From Candidatus Dormiibacterota bacterium (GTDB lineage Bacteria; Chloroflexota; Dormibacteria; UBA8260; Bog-877): a stretch of DNA of 6,277 nt. Position numbers and translations under genes: made by a program. The notes beneath the pieces were generated by a model that was not told the origin of the DNA, searched no databases, and saw only the letters and a program-made list of their open reading frames with translations. This document shows positions 6,016 through 6,277 of this stretch, one piece after another. The number at the start of each line of letters is the position of its first letter. The first letter of the stretch is position 1. Location of the stretch: positions 806-7,082 of the forward strand of contig PLTL01000253.1 in assembly GCA_003164475.1 (NCBI GenBank), given 5' to 3'.

Positions 6016-6020
6016 GAGGG
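6016..6020 (+). promoter_or_regulatory. Ribosome binding site of the yccF-like gene
   Basis: GAGGG ends 9 nt before the GTG at 6030-6032. Together with the immediate start of the conserved membrane segment (VKIVANIIWL), it decides in favour of this GTG start. Confidence 0.5.
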
Positions 6021-6029
6021 TTCAGCACT

Positions 6030-6277
6030 GTGAAGATCGTGGCCAACATCATCTGGCTCGTATTCGCCGGGATATGGCTCTTCCTCGGCTACGTGATCTC
6101 GGGCATCCTCAACTGCATCTTCATCATCACAATCCCGTTCGGCCTCCAGGCATTCAAGCTCGCCGGGTTCGCGCTATGGCCATTCGGCCGGACCGCCGTG
6201 AATCGCCCTGGTGCATCGGCCGCAGGCTCGGGGTGCGGGAATGTCCTCTGGTTCGTCTTGGGTGGTTGGTACATGGC
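6030..6277 (+). CDS. yccF: YccF-family (DUF307) inner-membrane protein, N-terminal part
   Basis: I translated 82 codons by hand from the GTG at 6030-6032 to the right edge; the frame is open, so the gene is cut only by the window. The first segment, about residues 3-25, is hydrophobic (NIIWLVFAGIWLFLGYVI). It is followed by CIFIITIPFGLQAFKLAGFA and LWPFGR (35-60), which closely match the YccF domain pattern IPFGxQAFKLAxFxLWPFGR. The biochemical role of this small membrane-protein family is not well defined. A second copy of the hydrophobic stretch probably begins at NVLWFVLGGWYM (71-82), as YccF proteins have two related halves. It lies 323 bp after the ClC gene on the same strand and is more likely a separate unit than part of that operon. 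Confidence 0.9.
   Translation, partial: MKIVANIIWLVFAGIWLFLGYVISGILNCIFIITIPFGLQAFKLAGFALWPFGRTAVNRPGASAAGSGCGNVLWFVLGGWYM

Larger units (their letters stand above)
5707..6029. other. Gene-free stretch between the ClC and yccF genes
   Basis: About 320 bp with no supported gene on either strand and no tRNA-like fold that I could build. It must contain the end of the tetR-clc transcript and the yccF promoter, but I see no convincing -35/-10 pair; TATACG near 5961 and TAGACT near 5988 are the nearest -10-like strings. It holds a GC-rich hairpin at 5782-5804, a cluster of GGTG/CACC palindromes at 5847-5878, and a GATGA-TAGT-TCATC repeat at 5921-5934. Confidence 0.55.

Overview
This is a 6.3-kb window of GC-rich bacterial DNA with tightly packed genes, ATG and GTG starts, 4-nt stop/start overlaps and GC-rich third codon positions. 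The gene families and codon bias suggest an Actinomycetota- or Chloroflexota-like chromosome. Nothing here fixes the taxon, and I see no transposase, integrase, phage gene, tRNA, rRNA or CRISPR array.

Layout, left to right: (1) the N-terminal 137 codons of a phosphoketolase on the minus strand, cut by the left edge; (2) a gene-free stretch of about 400 bp holding several palindromes; (3) a minus-strand cassette that reads, in transcription order, a small unrecognised protein (2971->2609), an ABC-2 exporter ATPase (2557->1616) and its six-helix permease (1619->813), the last two joined by an ATGA overlap; (4) a short divergent control region around 2972-3025; (5) a plus-strand pair, a TetR-family repressor (3026-3622) and a ClC chloride channel/transporter with C-terminal CBS-like and RCK_C/TrkA_C-like domains (3619-5706), joined by a GTGA overlap; (6) a gene-free stretch of about 320 bp with small palindromes; (7) the N-terminal part of a YccF-family membrane protein on the plus strand, cut by the right edge.

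The most informative part is the centre. The perfect inverted repeat GTGTATGATACAC (3009-3021) contains a -10-like hexamer on each strand (TATGAT on plus, TATCAT on minus). It ends four bases before the TetR ATG. This is the expected arrangement for a TetR repressor that controls both its own operon (TetR-ClC) and the divergent exporter cassette from one operator. The plus-strand -10 lies so close to the ATG, with no Shine-Dalgarno sequence, that the tetR transcript is probably leaderless. The opposite gene has a clear GAGGTG ribosome binding site. The region therefore looks like one regulated membrane-transport locus: exporter on one side, anion channel or exchanger on the other, with the inducer unknown. 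No wholly new system is evident. The points most worth following up are the TetR-ClC coupling, the small protein ahead of the exporter, and the unusual residues and interrupted CBS region of the ClC protein.
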